Shown here piece after piece: positions 16,961 to 26,611 of a stretch of DNA of 64,000 bases (position 1 is its first letter; every line of letters starts with the position of its first letter). Made by a program: the position numbers and the translations under genes. The stretch covers positions 26,917 through 90,916 of the forward strand of contig JAIOZI010000013.1 of the NCBI GenBank assembly GCA_021740785.1. Reading direction: 5' to 3'. The notes under the pieces are model-generated. The model was not told the origin of the DNA. It did not search any database and saw only the letters and a program-made list of their open reading frames with translations. This DNA comes from Melioribacteraceae bacterium. GTDB taxonomy: Bacteria; Bacteroidota; Ignavibacteria; Ignavibacteriales; Melioribacteraceae.

Positions 16961-18613
16961 ATGAATCTTAATAGAAGAAATTTTGTAAAGCGTGGGTTGC
17001 TTGCTTCGGCGGCAATCTCAGCATCGCCATTATTAAGTAATGCTGCAACTATATTTCCACAAACTTCCGGCAGCCTTGAAATTAAAGCTTATCCTCACCC
17101 ATGGATGGGTCAGCCTACATGGGTTTACCTTACGGATGAAAATGTTGACCCATTTAAATCCCCGGTTAGATTTAATCAAAACTCAGTTGTTATTGATGAT
17201 CCGACTGAATTGTTAGGTAAAAGATTTGCAATTAATGCTATTTGGTTTATCGAAGGTTTTGGAAACATTGTACTCGATGCAACTAATGGCGGCAATCTAT
17301 ATGCAATCGATGATTTCCCCAAAAACTCAAATTTAAATTTTGAGTTTGCCAAATCAAGAGTTGTTAGAAATCGAGAGGTAAAAAAGAGATATGAAAAAAT
17401 GGGGACTCATTTTTCAAAAGAAGTTGAACATCTTACAGCTCTCGGCGAAGAATTATTTGAAGATGCGGGGAGTAAATTAACCGACGGAGCATTGAGCGGA
17501 GAAATTGCCAATAATGCATTGAACTATTTACTCTGGGCGGGCGAAAAAATTGAACTTGAACATGCAAGAAATCAAATCAAGGTTCAGAACAGAAAAGATG
17601 AAGTGCACTTCGGATGTGAATCACGTCAATATATTTGGGCTAAATCAGAGGATATGACAAAACGATTTGTTGAACTTTTCAATTTTGCAACTGTCACTCA
17701 TTATGTTTGGGATACATGGTATCCGCTGTTTGAGCCAAAAGAAGGCGATCATAATTTTGGGATTAAGGATGAAATTGTTGATTGGCTGACCGACAATAAT
17801 ATTCAAATCGAAGGAAGACCTTTGTTCTGGTTTCATCCCGTTGTTACTCCCGACTGGTTAAAAGAGAAAAATTTTAAACAGCTCAAAGATTATGTTATTA
17901 AACATACAGAAGAGGTTGTAGGTCATTACGGAAATAAGATAAGCAGTTGGGAAGTTGTGAATGAATATCACGATTGGGCAAATATTCATCACCATTCACC
18001 TGAACAGATAACTGAAATTACTAAACTTGCTTGCGATACTGTTAAGGAGGTCAATCCAAATGTAAAAAGATTAATTAATAACTGTGCGCCCTGGGCTGAA
18101 TATGCAGCAAGGGGAAGGTATGCAAGATCAAAGGAACAGGCTGAAAGACCTTTACGCTCACCCAGAAAATATATTGAAGATTTGTTAGATGCCGGAGTTG
18201 ATTTTGACATTCTCGGAATTCAAGTTTATTTCCCTTATAGAGATCTTTCAGATATTGTGAGAATGCTCGAACGGTTCGAAAAATTTAACAAACCGATTTA
18301 TATAACCGAAATAGGCGCAAGTGCTGGTTATTATGAGCAAGGAATAAAGCTTGATGAAATTAATATCGAAGATGTTCCGTATGATTGGCATAGACGCTGG
18401 GATGAAGAACTTCAGGCAGATTGGCTCGAAGAGGTTTATAATATTTATTACGCACGAAAAAATATTCATGGAATTAATTGGTATGATTTCTCAGACTTCA
18501 GACCGTTTATTCGTCACGGTGGATTAGTTAGAGAGGATGCTGCTCCCAAAAGATCGTTTTTTAGATTGCAAGAATTACTCAATTCATGGGGAAGATTACC
18601 TAAAAAATCATAA
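16961..18613 (+). CDS. GH10-like glycosidase, paralogue 5 (Tat-exported, most divergent)
   Basis: A 550-residue enzyme with a twin-arginine leader (MNLNRRNFVKRG, then an alanine-rich segment to SNAAT). The N-terminal module is diverged: GFGNIVLDATNGGNLYA stands where the other copies have the ITADNGGEFY motif. WEVVNEYHDWANI has acid/base Glu335, and ITEIGASAGYYE has nucleophile Glu450. Strand 2 reads FATVTHYVWDTWYPLFEP, a longer loop than in the other copies, and the double Cys is reduced to NNCAPWAEYA. These differences make it the outlier. The GH13 gene begins 9 bases after the stop with AAGGAG between them, so the two are likely co-transcribed. Confidence 0.8.
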   Translation: MNLNRRNFVKRGLLASAAISASPLLSNAATIFPQTSGSLEIKAYPHPWMGQPTWVYLTDENVDPFKSPVRFNQNSVVIDDPTELLGKRFAINAIWFIEGFGNIVLDATNGGNLYAIDDFPKNSNLNFEFAKSRVVRNREVKKRYEKMGTHFSKEVEHLTALGEELFEDAGSKLTDGALSGEIANNALNYLLWAGEKIELEHARNQIKVQNRKDEVHFGCESRQYIWAKSEDMTKRFVELFNFATVTHYVWDTWYPLFEPKEGDHNFGIKDEIVDWLTDNNIQIEGRPLFWFHPVVTPDWLKEKNFKQLKDYVIKHTEEVVGHYGNKISSWEVVNEYHDWANIHHHSPEQITEITKLACDTVKEVNPNVKRLINNCAPWAEYAARGRYARSKEQAERPLRSPRKYIEDLLDAGVDFDILGIQVYFPYRDLSDIVRMLERFEKFNKPIYITEIGASAGYYEQGIKLDEINIEDVPYDWHRRWDEELQADWLEEVYNIYYARKNIHGINWYDFSDFRPFIRHGGLVREDAAPKRSFFRLQELLNSWGRLPKKS

Positions 18614-18622
18614 GGAGAAATT

Positions 18623-20971
18623 TTGACTTATTATAATAAGCTGGTAGTTGTTATCGCATTAATTGTTTGTCAATCTATTGTTGCTCAACAAATTTTAATT
18701 AATAAACATGATGCTGAGGTTTGGACACAATCATTATATATCAACGGTGAGTTAATTGATTTTACAAATACCGAAGGAACGGTTTCGGTGAATGGTATTG
18801 AATCACAATATAATATTATTGATGATTTATTTACAGTAAATGTAAAATTAACGGAAGGTGAAAACTTAATATTCTTTACAGTAATGAATGAGGGAACATC
18901 AATCATTTCCGATTCGTTGATACTTGAATTGGCTTATAATATCAGACCTGAGTTGTATGCTTATGCCTCGGTGGAGAATGACCTTGTATATCTTCACGCT
19001 CAGATTGTTGATAACCCGGATAGCAGTACATTAACTTACGAGTGGAGCGCAGGACAGCAAAATCCTGCTGAACTTTCAATTTCAAATCCTAATGATACCC
19101 TGGCGTCAGTAACATTCCCGGCAAGTGCTCCGAACGGCGAATATTATTTTAATCTTTTTTCCCTCACATCAAACGGTGATACTGTTCGAGCGGCAACGTT
19201 TGTTACTGTTAAGGGGGATTCAATAATTCAATTTCATATTAAACATGATCATGCAGCTTGGATAGATTCCGCAATAATCTATGAAGTGACACCGTATATT
19301 TTCACAGTCCGCGGATCATTCAATGATATCAATAATAAAGTTGAGGATTTTGTTCGCTTAGGAATTAACACTTTATGGATACAACCTGTTTTCGGTACTG
19401 CAAACGGCGGACAAGGTTACGACATAACTAATTATTTTAAAGTTAGATCCGACCTTGGTACAAAAGCCGAATTAAAATCTCTAATTGATAATGCCAAAGC
19501 TCATGGATTAAGAGTAATATTCGATTTCGTTCCGAATCATAGTTCGATTCACCACAGGTACGCACAGAATACGATAACTTACGGGGAGGACTCACACTAT
19601 TGGGAATTCTATCAAAGAGTGGAAGATGATGTTCCTTATTCTCAGCATTATCATCACAACGGAAATTTTATATATTATTTCTGGACAGAACTTCCTAATC
19701 TAAATTATCACAACCCGGAAACAAGGAGATGGATTTCCGAAGCTGCCCGGTATTGGGTTGAGGAATTTGATATCGACGGATACCGTTTCGATGCAGTGTG
19801 GGGAACGAATGCACGTAATCCTGATTTCATGAAAGAGTTAAGATTGACTCTGAAGAGATTGAAACCTGATGTATTAATGCTTGCCGAAGATAAAGCAACA
19901 TGGGAATCGACATTTGATGAAAACTTTGATCTCGCTTTTGATTGGACACCCGAAGAGAGTTGGGTCTCGCACTGGGTGTGGCAAACCAGTTACAGCGAAA
20001 CCGGGAACCCGACAATTTTCAATTATCCGCTTGAAAATATGCGATCACAATTGCTGCGCGAATCTCTAACTAATAACGAGAACGGATACTCACCGACTGC
20101 TAAAATTCTTAGGTTTATCGGTAATAATGATATCTATCATTTTATTACACATCATGGATTAGAGCGGACTAAAATGGTTGCAGCAATGATGTTCACTCTA
20201 CACGGTGTGCCTATGATTTATAACGGTCAGGAAATTGGTGTTGAAGGGCATCCTTATGAAACCGAGTTTCTCTTTTTTCCTGGGTTCCCAATCGATTACA
20301 ATGATCCCTATAACTTGTTTCCATTTTACCAAAGACTGATTGAAATCAGAAAAGAATACCCGGCATTAACTAGTGACAATTTTCAAGAAGTTATAGTTAG
20401 TCCCGATAACACAGTTTTCTCATACAGAAGATGGACCGGTGATGAAAACATTTTTACAATCATAAATATGAAATCCGCTTCAGTTTCTGCTGCTGTACAA
20501 ATTCCGGTTGATGCTCTTTCGCTCGATTCGTCAAAGACTTATTATATGACCGAATTAATCTCAGGTGAAATAATCAGCGGAATGCCGGATGAACTTTATT
20601 CAGTAAGTATTGATATGGATAGATTCAGTACCAAAGTATTTGTTCTGGCAGACAGCATAGTGCATGTTACGGATATCGAAGAACGGAATTATGATTCCGG
20701 TATTGTATATGAATTCGATCTTAAGCAAAATTATCCGAATCCTTTTAATCCATTAACCAACATTGAATTTTCATTGCCGAGCATTGCGGATGTTAAGCTT
20801 GAGATTTATAATGTCATTGGCGAACGGGTGAGAACACTAGTTGATGCTAATTTAAATGCCGGGGTACACAGGGTTCAGTTTAATGCTTCAACCTTACCGA
20901 GCGGAGTATATCTTTATAGAATCACTAATCAAAATAATTCATTAACGAAGAAGATGATTTTAATCAAGTAG
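18623..20971 (+). CDS. Secreted GH13 alpha-amylase-family protein with type IX sorting domain
   Basis: A 782-residue secreted enzyme. TTG 18623 is the start, because AAGGAG (18612-18617) lies 5 bases upstream and a signal peptide follows (hydrophobic run ending QSIVAQ). Residues 25-195 are beta-rich modules. The GH13 barrel (about 205-640) shows region I DFVPNHSS, region II DGYRFDAVWG with nucleophile Asp390, region III LAEDKATW with Glu422, and region IV GNNDIYHF with Asp503. Region IV normally reads N-H-D; here His is replaced by Asn, which may alter the +1 or -1 subsite. Residues about 695-782 are the NYPNPFNP sorting domain with terminal KKMILIK, so it is probably exported by type IX secretion and surface-attached. 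Confidence 0.85.
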   Translation: MTYYNKLVVVIALIVCQSIVAQQILINKHDAEVWTQSLYINGELIDFTNTEGTVSVNGIESQYNIIDDLFTVNVKLTEGENLIFFTVMNEGTSIISDSLILELAYNIRPELYAYASVENDLVYLHAQIVDNPDSSTLTYEWSAGQQNPAELSISNPNDTLASVTFPASAPNGEYYFNLFSLTSNGDTVRAATFVTVKGDSIIQFHIKHDHAAWIDSAIIYEVTPYIFTVRGSFNDINNKVEDFVRLGINTLWIQPVFGTANGGQGYDITNYFKVRSDLGTKAELKSLIDNAKAHGLRVIFDFVPNHSSIHHRYAQNTITYGEDSHYWEFYQRVEDDVPYSQHYHHNGNFIYYFWTELPNLNYHNPETRRWISEAARYWVEEFDIDGYRFDAVWGTNARNPDFMKELRLTLKRLKPDVLMLAEDKATWESTFDENFDLAFDWTPEESWVSHWVWQTSYSETGNPTIFNYPLENMRSQLLRESLTNNENGYSPTAKILRFIGNNDIYHFITHHGLERTKMVAAMMFTLHGVPMIYNGQEIGVEGHPYETEFLFFPGFPIDYNDPYNLFPFYQRLIEIRKEYPALTSDNFQEVIVSPDNTVFSYRRWTGDENIFTIINMKSASVSAAVQIPVDALSLDSSKTYYMTELISGEIISGMPDELYSVSIDMDRFSTKVFVLADSIVHVTDIEERNYDSGIVYEFDLKQNYPNPFNPLTNIEFSLPSIADVKLEIYNVIGERVRTLVDANLNAGVHRVQFNASTLPSGVYLYRITNQNNSLTKKMILIK

Positions 20972-20979
20972 GATTTGTT

Positions 20980-22026
20980 ATGAAAGTATTGATGATAGGC
21001 GGTACGGGATTTATAAGCAGCAACATTGTAAAAAAACTTATTGAAGAAAATCATGAAGTTACTTTAGTTACACGCGGTGAATCAGAAATAAATTTATTCG
21101 ATAAAGGGAAAGTGAAATTTGCTTACGGCGACAGGCATGATAAAGAATTTCTAAACAGAATTATTGATACTGATAATTTCGATGTTCTTTTTGATATGAT
21201 CGCATACACAGCCGATGAATCTCAAACAATTATTGAAGTTTTCGGAGGTAAAATTCCGAGGTTAATTCACACAAGTACAATCTCTGTTTATATGGTTTCT
21301 GATGTAATTAAAAATCCAATACTCGAAGAAGAGGACAAGCATCCATTAATGAAATTTTGGGATCGTAATCCATTTGGGATGCAGTATGGAATAGATAAAC
21401 GGAAATGTGAAGATGTACTTTGGAAAGCACATAATGATGGTAAGTTCGAAGTGTCAATGATCCGAGCTCCTTATGTCTGTGGACCGTATGATCCGATGAA
21501 GCGTGATTACTTTTGGATTCAAAGAATCTTAGATGGTTCGCCTTTACTCATTCCCGGCAGCGGTGATTACGCCTCACAGCATATTTTTGTTGAAGACCTT
21601 GCAGAAGCATTTGTTGATTTACTCAAGTATGATGTAACCAAAGGTAAAGCATACAATATAGCATCAGAGGAAATATTTTCACTTAATGATTATCTAGACG
21701 CACTCTGTAATTTACTCGGAAAAAATTCAGAAAGAGTCAATGTTGATTTGGAAGCATTTGAAAAGCTGCCGTTTAGTGTAAGTCCGGAAGGACATGCGTT
21801 TCCTTTCAACACTTACCGCACCGCAATTTTTAGTACAGACAGGGCAAAAAAGGATCTGCAGTTTTCTTCAACACCCTTCGAAGATTGGATGCCCGGAACT
21901 ATTGATTGGTATCTGAATATTTATAAAAAGCCTTCTGTTGGATATGGAAATCGTGATAATGAAATTAAATTTATTGAGAAATGGAAAAAGTATAAAAGAG
22001 AGTTTTTGAAGAAGGTAATTCAATAA
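20980..22026 (+). CDS. NAD-dependent epimerase/dehydratase (extended SDR)
   Basis: A 348-residue cytoplasmic protein. The Rossmann motif IGGTGFISSNIV is at residues 6-17 (G-x-x-G-F-I/L). HTSTISVY supplies the catalytic Ser/Thr strand, and MQYGIDKRKCE gives the Y-x-x-x-K pair. The HIFVEDLAEAF and YNIASEE segments are typical of extended short-chain dehydrogenases acting on sugars or sugar nucleotides. It lies 8 bp after the GH13 gene, preceded by AGGA. The fold resembles the CSP41/NAD-epimerase group more than classical GalE, so a role as sugar epimerase, or as sugar-3-oxidase partner, cannot be separated from sequence alone. A 74-bp gap with no evident feature follows. Confidence 0.85.
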   Translation: MKVLMIGGTGFISSNIVKKLIEENHEVTLVTRGESEINLFDKGKVKFAYGDRHDKEFLNRIIDTDNFDVLFDMIAYTADESQTIIEVFGGKIPRLIHTSTISVYMVSDVIKNPILEEEDKHPLMKFWDRNPFGMQYGIDKRKCEDVLWKAHNDGKFEVSMIRAPYVCGPYDPMKRDYFWIQRILDGSPLLIPGSGDYASQHIFVEDLAEAFVDLLKYDVTKGKAYNIASEEIFSLNDYLDALCNLLGKNSERVNVDLEAFEKLPFSVSPEGHAFPFNTYRTAIFSTDRAKKDLQFSSTPFEDWMPGTIDWYLNIYKKPSVGYGNRDNEIKFIEKWKKYKREFLKKVIQ

Positions 22027-22100
22027 ACTCTAACATAGTTAATTCGTCATTCTCTTTCGATTCAAAGGGATATAAGGAAATAAGTTTTTACTAATAATAA

Positions 22101-24785
22101 ATGGAAGTTGGCTTGCATAAACCCATATTAAAAATATTTATTATGATGCTTGGGGTAACTAATTTAATTAACTCACAAATAAAAATTTCACTCGACGGGC
22201 ATTGGCAATTTCAATCTGACAGCAGCATTGTTTTGAATATTGACAATATCGACAACCATAAAAACTGGGCGGAAGTTAATGTCCCCGGTTCATGGCATCT
22301 TTATTCGGATGAATTGCTTGACTACCAAGGCATCGGCTGGTTTAAGAAAGTATTCACTATTGACGAAATTGATCAAACCAAACGTTTCATAATTAAATTC
22401 GATGCAGTCGATTATTTATCCGAATTGTTCATCAATAAAAAATTTGCAGGGAAACACGAAGGTGGTTATACACCGTTTTGGTTTGATATAACTGAATTTA
22501 TTGATGAAGGCAGCAATGAATTACTATTGCGTGTAAATGATCCGGCGACGACAGAAGAGGGAACCGAGGGAATTAGCTATTGGCACATCCCGCACGGGAA
22601 ACAAAGCTGGTATATTCAAACAAGCGGTATTTGGCAATCGGTTAATATATTTGAGAAAGAGAAAGTGTTTTTTAATTCAATCAAAGTAACTCCGGAAAAC
22701 TCCGGACGCTTTTCTATTAATCTTACTCTTAATAATAATCATGATTCCAACCTTAATAGAGAACTGCTGATAAAAATAGTGTCACCTTATAAGAAAACCT
22801 TATACGAAGAGATATACAATATTGACTCAAATGAAGTAACGATTGAAGGTAAAATTGATAATCCCGAATTATGGGATATCGGCAAACCGAACCTTTATGA
22901 AGTTATTGCGAAGATTGGTGATGATGTAATTGAAGAAAAATTTGGTTTCCGCGAGTTTATCAAAAAGGAAGGCAAATTTTATTTGAACGGGAAACCGTTT
23001 TATATGATATCTGCATTAGATCAAAATTTCTATCCCGAAACAATTTATAAAAGTCCCGGCAAAGATTACATTCGCAATGAAATGCAGAAAGCAGTTGAGT
23101 TGGGAATTAATACAATGCGTTGTCACATTAAAATTCCGGAGAAAGAATATTTGGATGCAGCCGATGCAATAGGGATACTTGTTTGGTATGAGATACCAAA
23201 TTGGGATTTATTTAATGACGGTGTTAAAGAACGGGCAAGATACACACTCCATAAAATGTTGTCGCGTGACTGGAATCATCCTTCACTAGTGGTATTGAGT
23301 TTAATAAACGAAAGCTGGGGTATTGATTTATCAAAAGCGGATCAAAGAGAATGGCTGATTAATGAATTTGATTATGTAAAGAAAAAAGCTGCCGGAAGGC
23401 TTATAGTTGATAACAGCGCCTGCTGGGGCAACTTCCATCTTAAAACAGATATTAATGATTATCATATTTACTGGGCAATGCCTGAAAATTATAAGAAATT
23501 TTCTAATCAGGTAAAGGAGATTAATACTCGTCCCAAATGGTTATTTAGTGAATATGGCGATTCACATGAAACCGGTGAAGAGGTTTTAATGATTTCTGAA
23601 TTCGGAAATTGGGGTTTGCCCAGTCTTCCTGATGAATTGCCATTCTGGTTCGCAAGGGAATTTTATGATGACTGGATAACACTTCCTGCCGGTGTTGAAA
23701 AGCGTTTTACGGATTTCAAATACGATAGAATATTTCAAAACTATGACGAACTCGCTGAAGAAAGTCAGATCGCACAAACAAAGGCGTTGAAATATGAGAT
23801 AGAGGAAATTCGTTTAGCCGGTGAAATCCAAGGTTACTGTGTTACGGAATTCACAGATATAAATTGGGAAGTTAACGGGCTGCTGGATATGTGGAGAAAT
23901 TTCAAATCAAATAAAGAAGTAATGCAGATGATTCAACAGCCAGACGTATTAATTCCACGTTCACAGAAGTATAATTTCAATTGTGATGAGGAAATTAATA
24001 TCGATGTATTCTTTTCATATTACAGCGGAAAAAAATTATCAGATCTGAAGTTGAGATGGAAAGCTGATGATTATGCTGCGGGCGAAATTGCTATTACTGA
24101 AAAGATTGAACTAACCGATGTGAAAAATATTTGTACAATCTCTTTTAATATTGATGAATTAAAACACCCGGAAAAAGTACAAATTGAATTTGACCTAGTT
24201 GACGGCGAGACTGTCATTGCTGAAAATTTTATTGAAGTATTTGTCTTTCCTAAGAGTAATGTGCCGGATGCTGCCGGAGATATTTTAGTTACTAGTAAAA
24301 TTGATTCATCTGTTTTGGAGCAAATTTACAATGGTAAAAAAGTATTGTGTATTGCAGACAGCTCCGATGCCGTGCCGGAAACATTTCCCTTTAAAATTGT
24401 TTCTCGTGAAAGCGATTGGCTGGACGGCAACTGGGCTTCCGCATTGAATTGGTATAATCCGGATCATTATGTTTTTCAAGACTTGAATTTTGGTAAATCA
24501 TTTGGATTTGAGGCATACGAAGTAATACCCGGTTATGTAATAAGTGATATTGCGCCTGAGGATTTCGAATCAGTTCAAGCCGGTTTATATATCGGCTGGG
24601 TTCATTTGAATTCCGGTTATATGATCGAAATGAAATACGGTACAGGGAGTATTCTCTTAACCACGTTTAATTTAACAAACTTAGACGATCCCTTTGCTGC
24701 AACGTTATATGAAAACATAATAGATTATGCAACAAGCGAAAATTTTCAACCAAATTATGAATTAAAATTAAGAGCAGGTAAATAA
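22101..24785 (+). CDS. GH2-family glycosidase
   Basis: An 894-residue protein of GH2 architecture: jelly-roll sugar-binding domain (about 30-190, with VNVPGSWHLYSDE and GIGWFKKVFTI), immunoglobulin-like domain (about 195-295), TIM barrel (about 300-620), then beta domains. SLINESWG carries the predicted acid/base Glu404. Glu500 in LMISEFGNWG is the likely nucleophile. The N-terminus has a hydrophobic segment ending INSQ, suggesting a signal peptide. The start is uncertain: ATG 22101 lacks a clear ribosome site, and two internal ATGs (residues 15-16) could shorten the leader. GH2 members include beta-galactosidases, mannosidases and glucuronidases; which one cannot be read here. The next gene follows after 1 bp. 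Confidence 0.85.
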   Translation: MEVGLHKPILKIFIMMLGVTNLINSQIKISLDGHWQFQSDSSIVLNIDNIDNHKNWAEVNVPGSWHLYSDELLDYQGIGWFKKVFTIDEIDQTKRFIIKFDAVDYLSELFINKKFAGKHEGGYTPFWFDITEFIDEGSNELLLRVNDPATTEEGTEGISYWHIPHGKQSWYIQTSGIWQSVNIFEKEKVFFNSIKVTPENSGRFSINLTLNNNHDSNLNRELLIKIVSPYKKTLYEEIYNIDSNEVTIEGKIDNPELWDIGKPNLYEVIAKIGDDVIEEKFGFREFIKKEGKFYLNGKPFYMISALDQNFYPETIYKSPGKDYIRNEMQKAVELGINTMRCHIKIPEKEYLDAADAIGILVWYEIPNWDLFNDGVKERARYTLHKMLSRDWNHPSLVVLSLINESWGIDLSKADQREWLINEFDYVKKKAAGRLIVDNSACWGNFHLKTDINDYHIYWAMPENYKKFSNQVKEINTRPKWLFSEYGDSHETGEEVLMISEFGNWGLPSLPDELPFWFAREFYDDWITLPAGVEKRFTDFKYDRIFQNYDELAEESQIAQTKALKYEIEEIRLAGEIQGYCVTEFTDINWEVNGLLDMWRNFKSNKEVMQMIQQPDVLIPRSQKYNFNCDEEINIDVFFSYYSGKKLSDLKLRWKADDYAAGEIAITEKIELTDVKNICTISFNIDELKHPEKVQIEFDLVDGETVIAENFIEVFVFPKSNVPDAAGDILVTSKIDSSVLEQIYNGKKVLCIADSSDAVPETFPFKIVSRESDWLDGNWASALNWYNPDHYVFQDLNFGKSFGFEAYEVIPGYVISDIAPEDFESVQAGLYIGWVHLNSGYMIEMKYGTGSILLTTFNLTNLDDPFAATLYENIIDYATSENFQPNYELKLRAGK

Positions 24786-24786
24786 A

Positions 24787-25986
24787 ATGAGCGAGAAGAA
24801 AAAACTTATTGCGGATGTGATCAAAAAAAATGAAGGTATAATAAGACTAAAACCAGCCTGGGTTGCACGTGATTTTCTTCCACCGGGGAGAAGACTCGGA
24901 TTACCGGAGGGGCAGTACGAACTAGGTGAAAGAGGTGCCATCTGCGAAAGATGGATTGGTTCAACTACGAAAGCCGATAATAAAATCTCAGTGCCGAATG
25001 AAGGGCTTAGCGTACTTGATATCGAGAGTGAAGAAGATATCACATTAAAAGAAGCAGTTGAAATTATGCCGGAGGAAATTTTAGGAGCCGAATATTCAAA
25101 GGTTCATAATAGTTTAAAATGTCTTCCCAAAATATTTGATTATAAATTCCGGCTGCCGTATCACATACATCAAATGCAAAAGCATGCAAAGCTGGTTGGC
25201 TGTAATTCTAAAGAAGAAGCTTATTATTTCCCGGAGGATGTTGACTTAGGTGAAGAAGCCGAGACTTACTTCGGAGTGCATCCATACATTGCAAAACAAA
25301 AGAAATATGATGTTCTTTTGCGGCACATGATCGATTGGAAGGATGATTCAATTTTACAGCACGCAAAAGCATTCAAGCAAATACCCGGCGATGGTTTTCA
25401 CGTACCTTCAGGAACACTTCATGCACCGGGATCAGCATTAACAATTGAACTCCAGGAAGATTCTGATGTGTTTGCGATGCTGCAAGCAAAAACCGGCGGG
25501 AAAATAATTGATAAAGAGCTTTTATGGAAAGATGTAACGGAAGAAGATAAAAAAAGTAAAGCCGAAAAAATAATTCTCGATATGATTAACTGGAAGATCA
25601 GCGGCGATCCGTATTTTTATGAAAATCGTCACACACCTCCGCTATTAATTAATGAGACGAAACAAGATGGCGGTGAGGAGTACTGGATATTTTATAACAC
25701 TAATAAATTCAGCGGTAAGAAACTTGTTGTGTCTCCCGGCGATGTGTTTGTTGGAAAAGATAATGGCGTGTATAATATTTTAGTATGGCGGGGAAAGGGT
25801 TTGTTTGCCGGACTTGAAATTGAAGGTGAAAATTTTGCAAAGGATGAATTGATTATCACTCATGACCGTGCCGTCAAAGAATTGAAAGTAGAAAATACTG
25901 GAGATAGAGATTTGATAATCTATAAGTTTTTTGGTCCCGACGTTAACCCGGATGTTCCTTTCCTAAAAAAATATGATGGTAATTGA
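24787..25986 (+). CDS. Class I mannose-6-phosphate isomerase-like cupin protein
   Basis: A 399-residue cytoplasmic bicupin related to ManA. The metal-site region LPYHIHQMQKH gives His ligands, followed by NSKEEAYYF with a Glu; the classical active-site stretch appears as FHVPSGTLHAPG. A second cupin half (about 290-395) ends in VENTGDRDLIIYKFFGPD. Unlike typical ManA (about 315-390 residues), the N-terminus carries an extra 80 residues (ARDFLPPGRRLGLPEGQYE). Members interconvert ketose and aldose (phosphates), so it might act on mannose or mannose phosphate released by the GH92 enzyme downstream, or on free lyxose or mannose. It directly follows the GH2 gene and overlaps the frame before the second cupin. 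Confidence 0.7.
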   Translation: MSEKKKLIADVIKKNEGIIRLKPAWVARDFLPPGRRLGLPEGQYELGERGAICERWIGSTTKADNKISVPNEGLSVLDIESEEDITLKEAVEIMPEEILGAEYSKVHNSLKCLPKIFDYKFRLPYHIHQMQKHAKLVGCNSKEEAYYFPEDVDLGEEAETYFGVHPYIAKQKKYDVLLRHMIDWKDDSILQHAKAFKQIPGDGFHVPSGTLHAPGSALTIELQEDSDVFAMLQAKTGGKIIDKELLWKDVTEEDKKSKAEKIILDMINWKISGDPYFYENRHTPPLLINETKQDGGEEYWIFYNTNKFSGKKLVVSPGDVFVGKDNGVYNILVWRGKGLFAGLEIEGENFAKDELIITHDRAVKELKVENTGDRDLIIYKFFGPDVNPDVPFLKKYDGN

Positions 25987-25988
25987 TA

Positions 25989-26609
25989 ATGCCGGTTTTG
26001 AAATCATCGAATGAAAAATTTCCGGACTGGTCTGAAGTGAAATACTATGAAATACTGGGACTTAAAGCCGGACAGGTTATTGAAGTTGAGATGAAATATC
26101 AACGGGAAACTCTTTTTGTTGTAAAGGGGTCATGTGAAGTTATTAAGAAAGGGTTGAGTTCAATTAAACAGTATGGAGGTAAGATTGAATTTGCTGAGAT
26201 CGAAAAATATAGCATAAATGCATTGATAGAAGATTGTGCGGTAATTCGTATAGCAGGCAAATGGGGTGATGAGTGCGGCTTTTCAGGCGTTTTTGAATTA
26301 AGCAATAGTTCCAATCCCCAGAATACCGGTGACAGTACAAATTACGAACATCTGCGAAAGACAGATTTTGATAATCACTTTCATGATTGCGACGAGTTCT
26401 GGATCATTTATAACGGAAAAGGTTTGATAGCAATAGAGAATAATTTGTTTGAAGTTAATCCCGGTTACTGCGCAGCAACTAAGATAGGAGATCATCATGA
26501 TTTTATTGATATAAATGAAACATTTACCGGCGTTTACTTCGAAACTACATTGCGTGGAAGGAGAAGGCAAGGGCATCTTTGGAATCATACACATTCAAAT
26601 AGAGGATAA
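25989..26609 (+). CDS. Cupin-domain protein
   Basis: A 206-residue protein with two cupin-like halves. The first has VIEVEMKYQRETLFVVKGSCEV. The second has FDNHFHDCDEFWIIYNGKG (His-x-His, then Glu), VNPGYCAATKIGDHHDF and a C-terminal RQGHLWNH. ATG 25989 starts 2 bases after the upstream stop; an overlapping TTG at 25983 would add two residues and is less likely. No catalytic assignment is possible: cupins of this size act as sugar isomerases, epimerases or binding proteins. Its tight linkage to the ManA-like gene and to the aldo/keto reductase (2-bp gap) suggests a sugar-related step in the same pathway. Confidence 0.7.
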   Translation: MPVLKSSNEKFPDWSEVKYYEILGLKAGQVIEVEMKYQRETLFVVKGSCEVIKKGLSSIKQYGGKIEFAEIEKYSINALIEDCAVIRIAGKWGDECGFSGVFELSNSSNPQNTGDSTNYEHLRKTDFDNHFHDCDEFWIIYNGKGLIAIENNLFEVNPGYCAATKIGDHHDFIDINETFTGVYFETTLRGRRRQGHLWNHTHSNRG

Positions 26610-26611
26610 TT

